Origin: Tieghemiomyces parasiticus
Lineage: Eukaryota > Kickxellomycota > Dimargaritomycetes > Dimargaritales > Dimargaritaceae
NCBI GenBank assembly: GCA_027575765.1
Contig: JANBPT010000028.1
Span: 44,354 to 108,353 of the forward strand
Length of the DNA stretch: 64,000 nt
Direction of reading: 5' to 3'
Shown: positions 10,125 through 21,406 of the stretch, one piece after another
How the letters are laid out: the number at the start of each line of letters is the position of its first letter
Position numbering within the stretch: position 1 is the first letter of the stretch
Made by a program: the position numbers and the translations under genes
The notes under the pieces: generated by a model
Database searches by the model: none
Told to the model about the DNA's origin: nothing
The model's input: only the letters and a program-made list of their open reading frames with translations

Positions 10125-13100
10125 CTACTTGTAGAAATCTAGTGCTGCGAGAATGATGGCAGGGTAAAGGAGCCACGACTGTGGCGCGTACGGGTGACAT
10201 GGATAAAGGCAACTCGTAATCTGTGAAATGGGAAGGCGAGTGAAGGAGACCAGGTATTGACCGAAATTGGATCAGGCAAGGGTCAGGGTTAATTGTTCGA
10301 GGCTCGGTACACCCACCCTATTGCTGGCATGTATGTGCCACGTATCTAGACCAAACATAGATTTAAACGATACCCTACCTTAAGTACAAACGCCAACGTT
10401 TTTAGATATTGAGCCCGCCGCGGTGATAGTGAGGAGCGTACGGGAGACAGCACAGGCCCCACATGGTGTTCCAGATAGGAGTGCATGCGGCCGAGGTAGG
10501 CCACAGTGTCAGCCCTGTCACTCCCCTCTGGCAACGCCGAGGCTACGTCACTCTGAGTGACGAGCAACTCCCGTACTTTCTCCTGGGCATGGGCTCGGTC
10601 GGTTATCGCCACAGGTTCGGCAATCAGCGGGGCAGAGGTGATGATGGTCCCCCCATCTCGGGAAGCGTCAGTCGTACTAGGCGAAGAGCCGAGAGGCTGC
10701 ATGGTGCCACTGGAATTGACGCCGCCAGTAGCCGCCGACAGAGAGCCCTCGGTGACCTTCGGGCCGGCAGAAGTGGCCGTGGTACTTGGAATTGGCTTTT
10801 CAAACGAGACCTCGGGGAGCCCGCAGGGGTTTTCATCGAGGTAGATGGCGTTAGGCGGAATCTGCGCCGTCGAGGGGCGGGGGTGAGAGGGTGGGAGGGA
10901 GGGGAGTCGTGGGACTTCCATTAGCTTAACAGTTAGTTACCGCAGTCAAGTTGAGAGTGTCCGCCAGGTGAGCCCGAGTAACGGGTAGCGGTCGATCAGA
11001 GGTAGAATACCGTGGCCCACTTACCACAGTGGATTCGACAGGCGGCATGTAGGTAGCCTTCACAGTGGCCTCGAACGACCGCCACTGCGGCGACCGAAGG
11101 ATCTCGGAGACCTCGGGGCGGGCCTCGGGCCGCGGGTTAAGCAGGATGCGGATTAGCTCGTTCAGCGGCTCTGGGATCGCCGGCGAGCGGGAGTTGGTCG
11201 GTGCAGACCCCGCTTTATCCTTACGCCCCGCCGACGCACCCAGGCCGGCGCCCTGTCGAGAGCCCGGCAGCGGGGGCGGGACGTGCACGTTGCGGAGGGC
11301 CAAGATCTCTAGCCGCAAAATGTCCACGTCCTCGACTTGGGAGTACGGCAGCCTCGAATAACACAGGTAGTGCAGAATCATCCCGAGGGACCACACGTCG
11401 GCCTTGACCGAGTAGGCATCTAGGAAATGGCCGTCCCGGTCGGTTTGGATAAGCTCCGGAGCCATAAACTCCAGCGTCCCCGTGGCGCCCGTGCGGCGAC
11501 CGAACTCACGGTGGGCCGCTGTGTCCTCGCACTCACCAAAATCGGTCAAAATCACGCGTGGGATAACCGACCGGTTGTGCGGGTTCGCGTAGTGCAGAAG
11601 GAGGTTGGGTGGTTTGATGTCCCGGTGGATAATCCCCAGGCTGTGTAAGTGGTGCAGGCCGTGGCAGATATCCTGGAACATTGTGCAGATTTCTAAAAGC
11701 GAGAGCAGGCGCGGGCCCGTCGGTGATGGTGACGTTGGCGGTAGTAGTGGAGCATCGGCTGCGGTGGTGGACGGTGGAACAGCGAGCCCCGCCACCCCTC
11801 GACGGTCGGCCATTCCGGTCAGCGACGGAGGGGGGGATGAAACCCGATCGGACGCCGGCGGTGCAGGTGATGATGCCGACGGACCGGATGACTCTGGTCC
11901 ACGGGACTGACGACGCCGCAGCCGGGCCAGTCGTACCTGACGCTTGCGTTCCTCAACGATATCGCGCTGGCTACGGGCGGAATCACTGGGTGGGTCGCTT
12001 TCGGTCGGTGACCGGGGGTGGCACTTGTTCCCACCGACCTGATCGCCTGAAGCTGCGGTGGTGGGCGACCGAGGCGCCGAGACACAATGCCGGCGATCCC
12101 CTTCGACGTACTCCTCCAGATTGCCCCCGTTCGCGCAGTCCATGAGGATGAACAGGCAGGGCACCTTGGGGCCGAACCGGGTCAACTGTTGAAGTTCGAC
12201 CCACGAATGCTTGTAGTCGACGATGTTAGGGTGACGTAGCGTCTCGAGGAGTTTGACCTCGCGGAGCATGCGTTTAAGCCAGGCCTTGTCGTCACCGACA
12301 GCCACCTTCTTGACAGCGTACTGACCCAGCGGGATGTTGTCCAGCACGTGCTGGCAGAGGTAAACCGAGCCGCGGAGGCCCTTGCCCAGCTTCTTCTCCT
12401 CGATAAAGAAGTTGGCGTAGTAGCCTTGGTTGTAGATGCCCGGGGAGAGGTGCGTGACTCGCGGCACGGGTGGGGGGGTCCCGCGGACCTCACCTTTGGC
12501 CTCTACTCCGCCTCTGTCGCTGCCCGGCTCACCCGTGGGGGAAGAGTCACCACCAGCCGTTGACGCGTCCAGTTGACGAAGATCCTCGGACCGGTACGTG
12601 ATCATGGGCACCGGCAGTCCCAGAGGGCTCTCGACGCCGTAATGATGGCCGAACGGTGGAGCGGGTCCTGTAACCCGGGCCACGGCAGTGCTGGTGCTGG
12701 TCGTCACCGTTGTCGTGGAGGGCCGTTGGCGCGGAGGTGCCGCCGCCGCCGTGAATTCCTCATCCTGTGCGCCGGGATGAGCAGGTCGGATCACAGGCCA
12801 GGTCGCTACCACGTGGTCAGGGGAGCCCTCAAGGCGCTCGTCGGCCGAGTGCAGGCGGCGGCGGCGGCCGTTGGGAGCCAAGGGGTAGGTGGTATCCGGG
12901 GCCAGCAACGGCGAGCGCGGGAGGGTGGCCAGGAGGCGGAAATAATTGCGGTCCATGTAGTCGGCAGCTGATTCGCCGGAAAAGTTGGCCGGAGGCTGCA
13001 TGGGCAGAGCCGGTCCCGTAGGACCACCCACGCTGCTGGTGAAGGACGACCAGGGCCCCATTCCTTCAGAGGGCGGCGGAGGAAACAAGCCACGGCGGGA

Positions 13101-14084
13101 ACCCTGTCCGCTGCCCAAGGTGCGGCGTAGTGCGGTGTAGTAAGGATCGTGGCTGTAGTACTCGGAAGCGTGAGGCGGGTAATTCGGAGCCGAGCGCATG
13201 TCAAACGGACGGCGGCAAAGCGGGCAAACGAAACTGCCGCTCTCAGGTGGTGGGTACCGCGGCCGTGAGCGGGACCGGGACCGAGAGGCTGTGACAAAGG
13301 TCGGAGCGGCCGCCTCCTCGCTGCTGGATTCGGCGCTGTAGCCGAGATCCCGGGCATCATTAGACAGCTCTTCGTTGGGTATAGGGGAGGTACTCACATC
13401 GTTACTAGCCGTCAAGGCCCGTCGGGTGGGAATGTAGGGCTGCACCACGACGTGGTTCCGTTCCGGGTGAAACAGGACCATTTGGTTGTGCTGGGGGCGG
13501 CGTAAAATAACCGTCCAGGTTGGCGAGTACCGCACGACCTGGTGCTCGTTGACAGTGCTGGGAGGGCCCGTTGGGACGTTGGTGCCGGCGACGCTTAGCG
13601 GCGGGTCAAGCTCCGGAGATATGGCATCGTGGAATGGGTCGATCGAGACTGTCACTGAATCTTGGGGACCCGGGGGGTGGTGGTAACCCGGCCCGGGCTG
13701 AGAGGACAAGGCAAAGGCGTGGACCTGGGCTGCTGAGAGCTGGTGGGTCGGGTCAGACCCGAAGCGCCAGCGTGTATAGCCGCCTTTGCCCCGGCCGGTT
13801 TTGTCGCCGCGACGTCGCCGGCTAGACGATTCGGGAGTGAAACGTGGGGAACCCGGAGTTCTGGGGGCCTTGGCTGTGGGACTCTGGCCATCCTCCTTAT
13901 GGGGAATGCGACGTTGTTTGGCCCGGCCACAATCAGCATTTTCGAAGGAATGGGCCTTCCGGACCCGCTTCGTTGGTGAGTTTGGGCCCGGAACGGCCGG
14001 ACTTGGGGCGGTGGACGAATGGGTGGGCAGCGAGTTGGAGGCGAGGGGTAAGTTCGGTGGCGGTGGTGGTGGTGGTTCAGGCAT
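10125..14084 (-). CDS. IKS1: IKS1-like serine/threonine protein kinase
   Basis: Three exons join in frame: 14084-10941, 10861-10379 and 10220-10125, all phase 0, giving about 1240 residues. Introns are 79 bases (GTAACT..GCGCAG) and 158 bases (GTAGGG..TCACAG). Early in the protein are the Iks1-type beta motif WTVILRRPQHNQMVLFHPE and a zinc-knuckle-like FVCPLCRRPFD. The kinase domain has a Gly-rich loop (GKGLRGSVY), catalytic Lys about 592, HRD with Asp about 822 and DFG with Asp about 848. A Ser/Pro-rich insert of roughly 115 residues separates the hinge (EEYVEGD) from LLSLLEIC. The short last exon encodes LYPCHPYAPQSWLLYPAII, the hydrophobic tail typical of this family, which supports both introns. 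Yeast Iks1 is a putative membrane-anchored kinase of poorly known role. A TATA-like TTTATATG lies about 70 bases upstream. Confidence 0.88.
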
Positions 14085-15213
14085 GGTGGTCTGTAATGGT
14101 GGATGCAGAAAGGGTAGGGGGCAGGAGGGAGGAGGCGAGGGAGGGAGACTGGCTCATATAAATGCAATTCAAAAGGGCAAGGTGGTGGGGCAGAGGCTAT
14201 CAAAGTGTAGTCACGTCACTAGAACAGGGCTGAAGGTTGTCCGCCCAGGCTGGTAAGGCCAGCGAACTTGACGCCGACTTGCGAGACCAGGCCGCATGGT
14301 TGGGCTGGTAGAAAAGGGCCAAGTCGAGGGGACATCACAGTGGAGCAGGCAGCTGAGTAGCCAGGAGTTCAATTCGGCAAGCCTCTATGCAAGGTTGGCG
14401 AAGCGACTCGAACTGCGGATGTGGTCTCCCCCTTGTCGACTCTGTCGGTTGCCAAAGTAGTTGTCCAAGAGAGTGTTAGGTCGGCTCTTTGTTTCCTCCT
14501 TGGCATTTAGGTAAACCGTAAGGTTGTGCTCTCGCTATCTCGACCATCATACTATGTATCGGTGCCATGGCCAGGACTCAATGAACTAGTAAGCCACCAT
14601 CGAGGCCTGTATCTCCTAGCCAGGACCCCATGGTCACAAATGTATCAACTACAGGCAATGCGAGGCAGCGGCACCTGACGCATGCCGTCCTGCCCAGTGG
14701 CACAGGCCGCGGATATACCGTTAGAACGCCGTTGGGAGGCAGCCCTTATTGTACTTAGCGCACATTTGATGGACAGGGCGCTAATAGGTTCGTAGGCCAA
14801 CCTTTCGTGAAACATGGTCGCCATTATTTATGTTCTCAATGTCCGCCACCAGGCCATACCTCAGGTATGGAGGGTGCAGGGAAATCCGAGGTGCGTCATA
14901 ATGTACGAAGAGGGCTGGTTTCTAAGGTTAGTGGCTGGTGCCTCCTGAAGTCCAGGTCGGGAGCCAATTCTGTCCCGTCTACCGGGCTCTTCTCCAACAT
15001 GTAGAGTATAAACAGTAGCAATCCCCCTTTATTACGAATGCGCCTTGATAAGCTGCCAAGGCACGCGGGCCACAGGCGGCATGATGATGTAAAGAGAGCG
15101 AAGCTGATACGGTGGAATAAAGGGTGCACACGACGAAACGCAGGTTGTAGTAGAGAGAGAGATGCCAGGAAGACGGGTCCGCTTATAAAACGGAGATCCG
15201 ACAAGGACCCTTT
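14085..15213. other. Intergenic: IKS1-like promoter and eL14 3' flank
   Basis: A TATA-like CATATAAA at about 14155-14162 faces the minus-strand kinase. Nothing else is recognisable. Confidence 0.35.
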
Positions 15214-15627
15214 CTACTCGGCCTTGACAGACTCGAGAGCGGGGGCCAGGGCGGCCTTGCGCTGCTTCTTCAGGTAACCGACCTGGAAGCGCTGGAAGTC
15301 GGAGAGCTCGGCGCGGGTCACGCGACGGGCGAGCTTCTGCGCCCAGGAGGTGGTGCTCCACTTGGCGTCAATCTCCTGCTCGGTCACCAGCTTCTTCAGG
15401 TAGCCGGAACCGGCGTTCTTGGGCAGGTTCTTGAGCACCAGCTTGGTGAGGATCATGCGGCGGAGGGGAAACACCTGCCGTGGCACCCCCGTGGTGGGAC
15501 CCTCGATCAGGGCACGGTTGTGGTCGATAATGTCCACAATCACGGCAGTCTTGTTGCTGTGAGGACCGTAGTTGAGCACAACCACGCGGCCCGACTCGGC
15601 GTAACGCTGGAAGGTGGTCTTGACCAT
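15214..15627 (-). CDS. RPL14: 60S ribosomal protein eL14
   Basis: The 137-residue product matches eukaryotic eL14, a component of the large cytosolic ribosomal subunit. The N-terminal beta-barrel (KOW-like) segment reads RVVVLNYGPHSNKTAVIVDI, with the conserved IEGPTTGVPRQ afterwards. The helical half has KWSTTSWAQKLARR and LSDFQRFQVGYLKKQR, both hallmarks of the family. I chose the Met at 15627 because CAAAATGG is a strong context and the protein then begins MVKTTFQRYAE like its homologues. An in-frame Met at 15681 would add 18 unrelated residues. No intron is needed inside the reading frame, though one in the leader cannot be excluded. Confidence 0.95.
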   Translation of the reverse strand: MVKTTFQRYAESGRVVVLNYGPHSNKTAVIVDIIDHNRALIEGPTTGVPRQVFPLRRMILTKLVLKNLPKNAGSGYLKKLVTEQEIDAKWSTTSWAQKLARRVTRAELSDFQRFQVGYLKKQRKAALAPALESVKAE

Positions 15628-17029
15628 TTTGACAGGGAAGGGGCGTGTCTGTGGAGTGCGGGAAGAGGGGGCCAGTCGCATGAGAGCGGGTTAGTGAGAA
15701 ATATGATGTGGTTTGTACCATATGCCTGCTGGTCGGATGCCATTCAGCGGCAGGCCCACATATGGCGATTCCGGACGCTACGGTTATACCGCAGTGGAAT
15801 CCGCAAATTCACGATAGATTCCCTTCGCGGCCAATCAAAGGCAACCCCGTTAGTCCACCCCGCAACGCTCCGCCCGGTCGAGGGGTACGGTTCTAGGTAG
15901 GTCACAGCTGAACGGATGGATGGATGGTTCTACGGAGACGGTTGGGGGGCCCGAAAAAAAGGCATACGTTCTGTTGCCCAGCGACTATGTCCATCCATCC
16001 GTCGGTTCGATAGACGCTACCCCAGGGTCAGATGCGTGCTGAGGTGGCGAGGGCATGGCGGGTTACTTTGTCACGACGTACCGATTGACCGAAAGGTGGA
16101 CTACAAACACAAAGTTATCGAAAGAGGGGGGAAAAGGTCGAACAGCGGGTGGACAGTTGCGTATAACTTTTAGACATCGATACGCTTACAATGGCTAGGG
16201 TCGTGGGGTCCCAGGCGAGGAACTATCTCGCTTTTCACTGCGACGAGGGCCCAAGCGGGGGGGAGGTAATCCGCCAGTGGGCGTGTGTAGACAGGGGCTG
16301 TGTGTAGGATAGGGCGGGGCTTTGGACAATGCATATATTGTCACGTGAACATACGGTTCAGCCAGAGCGGCCCGCCATATCCGGCCCAGTCCGATCACAG
16401 CTGCTCCTGCTTGATTCGATGCTAGCCTTGGAGTGCTGGTGGTGGTCGCTAGTAGAAGGAGAGGGCTCCATCGACCCCTTATGAGGCCGTTTGGGTGCTA
16501 CTTGCCCAATCCCCCAGTACTATAAACGGGGCGAAAGTGGACGCGGCAAGTTTCCGTTATATATAATGGCCACGCCAAAGGAAAGAGGTTCAGCCACCGA
16601 CGCAATGCCGGATGGCGACCGGCTACCCTATAGTAGCTAGTTTATCGACCGGGATGTGACTAGCTGCCGTCATCGTAGAAGCGGATAACCGCAGGCCCGG
16701 TATTTACACCTCTTCCTCCCCCCTTCAGCCTTAACCCTCCCGGCGTGCTAAGGAGGCGAGGTGGGTACGGAGCAGCCGCCTTCTTGCTGGCCAGTTGAGA
16801 GCTGCGCATGTCAACAAAGCACGCCGTACCCTACTGGTCACCGCCACAGCTGTCGCTCTCAGTGTATAGGCCTCCATCGAAATCTCGCATCTCTTCGCGG
16901 CCATTGGCGCCCTGGCAACCATTCACTCCGGCAGATTGTGCCCCACATCCCACCACATCCAGGCCCCCCTCTCCTCCTTAATTTTTATTCTAAACCCGCC
17001 ATTTCCCTCGCCACCGCATCCATCCGGCC
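15628..17029. other. Divergent promoter region between eL14 and CDC16
   Basis: About 1.4 kb separates two divergently transcribed genes. It contains CCAAT-type words (CCAATCAAAG near 15831) and pyrimidine-rich tracts next to both starts. I see no gene. Confidence 0.4.
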
Positions 17030-20000
17030 ATGAACACCCCGAATGGTGGGGGATCGCAGCCCTTCCGGCCGGGCTACTCCCCACTGACCCTTACGGGCCA
17101 CCCGGCCACGCCTGCCTCATCCATCACCGCCACACCGCGGTCCACGGGGTTTCGCCGGTTCCCCACTGCCCCGCGGCCCTCGTTGGGTTCGCACCGTTTA
17201 TCCTGGGGCGGTCTCAGTGGCACCTCGTCGCCTTTCGGCGGACCAGGTTCACCATTTCCGTCGGTAGCCGGCCAGCGTGGCATCGGGAGTGCGACCCCGC
17301 CGGTCCATGACTGGCTCTTTCCAGGCCACGGGGGAAGCACGGCTACCCCGCCCCCACCATCGCCGTTTACGACTAGCTTCGGGGTTGGAATTCCTGATAT
17401 GGCCGCGTTTCCCGACCTATCAAGCACCCCGTTACCAGCTCGTAATACTCTGGCGGCTTTTTCACCCTTCCGCCATGCCGGGGTACCGACGACTCACTTG
17501 CCGCGGACCTCTGTCCACGCATCGATCGGCCAGCAGTACCCAGCGCACCAAGCTGCGTCCGTGGATGCGTCAAACGAGGTACCCCAGGGTGAGCTTGCCC
17601 CTTTGGTCGAGCGGCTACGGGCCTGGCGCCGGTACGCTCTGGATGGCCTAATGTGGGACACCGCTGTGTACTGGGGAGAGAAGGTTCTCACTATGACTAA
17701 CGACGTCCATGACCTGTACGCGCTCTGCTACGTCCACATTGCGGCCGGCAACCTCCACCGTGCCGAGTATTTCCTACTCTCGCATCCTAAATATGCGCCC
17801 TACACCTACACCAGTTGGGCCTGTCGATATCTCGCCGCCCTGACCGCTATCCACTTGGGAAAATATGGTGACGCCCTCTGGATTCTCGGCGAGCGGCCGC
17901 ACCCTACATCAAGCATACCCCACACTTCTGCCACCGGTGGGGCCACCGCGAGTACCTCCGCCCTCACCACGTCGTCGCGTCGCCTTTCCGCCGCTGCTAA
18001 AGACAGCCGCGCCTCTATCGGCGGATCAGTGGAGCGCCGGCCACTATGGAAGGTCACCGCGAACAAGTCTCGCACGCGACCCGTTTACCATGCCCCGACC
18101 GCTACCGCCGCTGATCGTGACCTGCGAATGGCGCCACCACCTCTTCCGGGCCTCGTCGCCGACCCCGCCCCAGAATACAGTCCATACCTGACCACGCCCA
18201 CCGGAAGCTACCAAACTGTGGATACGGAGCCCATGGGGGCCCGCCCCACGTTCAAGATGCCCCACCAGGCAGCTTCAGCCAAACCACCCCACCCGACATA
18301 CCCGGTCGCCTCCTCCTCCACCTCTTCCTCGATGACGTTACAGGGATTGGCCGCGGTCTCTCCGGCCATTTTGTCCGCGGATCCTACGCCAACTGGGGAC
18401 CGGCCTTCATTTGTGTTCCCTCAGGAGACCCCTACTAAACCCAATGCGGTGACCGACCCGTTCCCACTGGCTCCTTCACCCGCCCCGATGCCGGCACCAG
18501 CGTTTTGTACGAGTAGCCTGGCCGCTGCCCGGCCTCCGCCCATGCCTACCGGTCCATCCCGCACCGTCAAGTTTGCCAGTGCGGACCTTGTGGGCGGGAT
18601 AACCACTCCACCTGCGGCGCAACCTGCCGATGCGAACGACTGGCCCGAGGAGGCCCGGGCGGTCGTTGGGGGCGAGGGGGGACCCCTGGGGATCAACTTC
18701 CACGCCGCAGTCAATTACCTCCGCGGCGTGGCCTACCTCCAGCAGCAGAGTCTGATCCGCGCCCGTCAGTGCCTCAAGGACGCCGTACACGCTGATGTCC
18801 GCTGTACCGAAGCTTACCAGCTATTGTTGGACGCCCAGCTGCTCACTCCGGCAGAATTGGCTCATCTGGTGCGCGACCTGCCTTTCGTCAGCCAGCTCGG
18901 TGTGCTCGATGGAGAACTCGTACGTGACCTGTACCTCACACGCCTGAGCGGTTACGATCTGTACGCGGGACGCCGGGCCGATCCACCGGCCGAAGCACGC
19001 ACGGACGATCTCGCCACCCCTCACCCGATCCCCATGCCGGCCACTACCGTCGGCACGATGACCGACCCGACCACCTCGAATACCAAGTCAGGGAGTCCAC
19101 CCCGCCGCTTTGGCGAGGCGACTCATAACCTCGTCACGCGCTACCAATTGCAGGAGAGCCCTGAACTCTGGGCGGCGGGTGCCGAACGAGCCTTAAGCCA
19201 AGGTAGTGTGCACGATGCCTTCGCCCTGACCTCGGCCGTTCTCCGCGCCGATCCTTACCACCTCGCCACCCTCCCGCTTCATGTGGCCTGCCTCTACGCC
19301 CTTCGCATGAAACACCAGCTGTTCTACCTGGCCCATGACCTCGTGGATTATCTCTGTCATCACCAGTCCGGCGGTGCCGGCGCAGGGGCTACCATCGCGG
19401 CGGTCACGGCGTCTACCATCACCACGGGGCCCGGCCTGGGAATTGGTCGACCGGCCTTCCAACGTTCCGCGGCCCCGGGTCCTAGCACATCCACCACTCT
19501 TGCCCCAGGAGGGCCCGATGACCTCTGGCGCGCGCCGCCATCGGTCACGTTGGGAACCGGCTTCCACGCTGGCGCTCCGACGCCACCGGCCTTCCCACAC
19601 GCCGGCCTGGCCTCGGTTTCCGGCCCCCACCCTACTGAGCCGCGGGGTGCTGCTGCTACCGACCCCGGTCCAGCCCTAGGCCGCCGTGCCAACGAAACCA
19701 GCCACCCGGTACCGTGGTTCGCTGTTGGAGCCTACTACCTCCTCTTGGGCGACTACGCACAAGCGCGCTACAATTTCAGTCGCGCCTGCACTCTGAATAG
19801 TCGGTTCGGACCGGCCTGGGTCGGGTTCGCCCACTCTTTCGCAGCCGAGGGCGAGCAGGAACCGGCCATCACTGCCTACTCGGCCGCTGCCCGGCTGTTC
19901 CCCGGATCCCATATCATTCCGCAGTTCATCGCCATGCAGTATCTCCAGACCGACAGCCTGATACTCGCGGAAGAGTTTTTACTGGGCGGGCTACGGTGTC

Positions 20001-21116
20001 TGGTTCCCGAGGCCCGCCTCGCAACGCTAATTCAGTCCGCATCGGCCCAATCTTCTACCGCGACGGGCTATGCCAAGGTGATACGCACGCCCGGGACGCC
20101 GCGGGCTGATCCCACTACGCCGTCCCTTACGAGGGCCGACTTGCTGTCGGGCGGCGACCACCCTCCGCTCGCCTTGGGGCTGGCGGACCTCGCTAAAGTC
20201 GTGGTATCCCCGTCCCTCGCCAGGGACCTTGCGGGCCTGCTCACCCACGCTCAGTTTCTCAATGAGCTCGGCGTGCTGGCCTACAAGCAGGCCCGGTACC
20301 CGGTGGCCCTCATCTTCCTGACCCGGGCCGAACAGCTACTCCTGCACCCTGATCGTGAGCTCGACACCGCAGTTGCCGCCCTCTTGGCCGGACCGTCCGA
20401 TTCGATTCCCCACGACGCCTCACCTGCGAAGCAACCCCAGGCCACGGCGGCTTGTCCGGCCCGACCATTGGGACCTAATTCTGTCTACACCGCCCACGGC
20501 GCCGTGTCTCCGGCGACGGCTTCGGGGCTTGAAACTGCCTGGACGAACCTGGGCCACGTATACCGCAAGCTGACCGATTATCCCCGCGCTGTGGCATACT
20601 ACGAGCAGGTGCTGACACTGGCTCCGAATGACCATGACGTTTTGACGGCGCTCGCGATGGTACACCATATTTGCTGGCGGTTAGACGAGGCCATCATGCT
20701 CTACCACCAGGTAAGGACTGTCAGTGAACGTGCAATTTGGACTCGTTTGTAGCTCTAAGGCATGGATTGGCCCTTTATACCTTTCCCTAACCATAACTTA
20801 ACTTACATCCGCTCTTCCCCTCGTTAATTACCCTTCATTTCCTCCTGCCCCTCTCTCCCTTCGTGACTCTTCGCTACAGAGCCTCTCCGTGGCGCCCGTC
20901 GACCCCACAGCCGCCAAGCTGCTTCACCTGGCCCTCGAACACTCATCAGCTACTCGAGGTCTACCCGGTTCCCTCACCACTGTGTCTGCCGCCACTAATC
21001 CGCGAACCAAGGCTGATATTGCGGCCCTTACGACCCTATCCACCGTACCAGCACCGGTATCGCCGGGCGCATCCGATATGTCGGATGAGGAAATGGAGAT
21101 CGAAGAGGATATGTAG
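17030..21116 (+). CDS. CDC16: Anaphase-promoting complex subunit CDC16/APC6
   Basis: Two exons, 17030-20710 and 20880-21116, join in phase 0 across a 169-base GTAAGG..CTACAG intron, giving about 1305 residues. CDC16 is a TPR scaffold subunit of the APC/C ubiquitin ligase that drives mitotic exit. The first TPR-like block is LRAWRRYALDGLMWDTAVYW, followed by EKVLTMTNDVHDLYALCYVH. Later repeats include ARYNFSRACTLNSRFGPAWV, then YSAAARLFPGSHIIPQFIAM and RKLTDYPRAVAYYEQVLTLA. The junction reads AIMLYHQ-SLSVAPVDPTAAKLL, matching the family's final repeat, and the tail is acidic (SDEEMEIEED). At roughly twice the usual length, the extra residues are a 180-residue Pro/Ser-rich N-terminus and low-complexity spacers between repeats. 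Without splicing, the frame ends early at 20752. Confidence 0.93.
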
Positions 21117-21153
21117 GCGACATGTGATTAGCTGGATTAAGCCTGATATAATA

Positions 21154-21172
21154 AATATATATATATATATAT
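21154..21172. repeat. (AT)n microsatellite
   Basis: About 19 bases of alternating AT lie just after AATAAA-like sequence in the CDC16 3' flank. Confidence 0.8.
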
Positions 21173-21406
21173 GAAAACAGAGACCCCAATTGTAAATGCC
21201 ATTAAAAGTTGTCGCCCACAGCTGTCAGTAGATGCGGGTGACCTTTCGACCATACTGACATGTTCTAGACCTGAACAGTACCATGGCACTATACGGACAA
21301 CGTAATCCGACTACTAGCTGCTTTCTTCTCGATGCTAGTACATCTCTCTCTCCTCTGTGCATACGTCCCATCCCCGTCCTTATCCTCATTTTATCAACCT
21401 ACCAAC

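Noticed and set aside
13652..14203. 183-codon minus-strand frame overlapping the IKS1 start
   Set aside because: It is in another frame of the kinase N-terminus; the kinase frame carries the family motifs.
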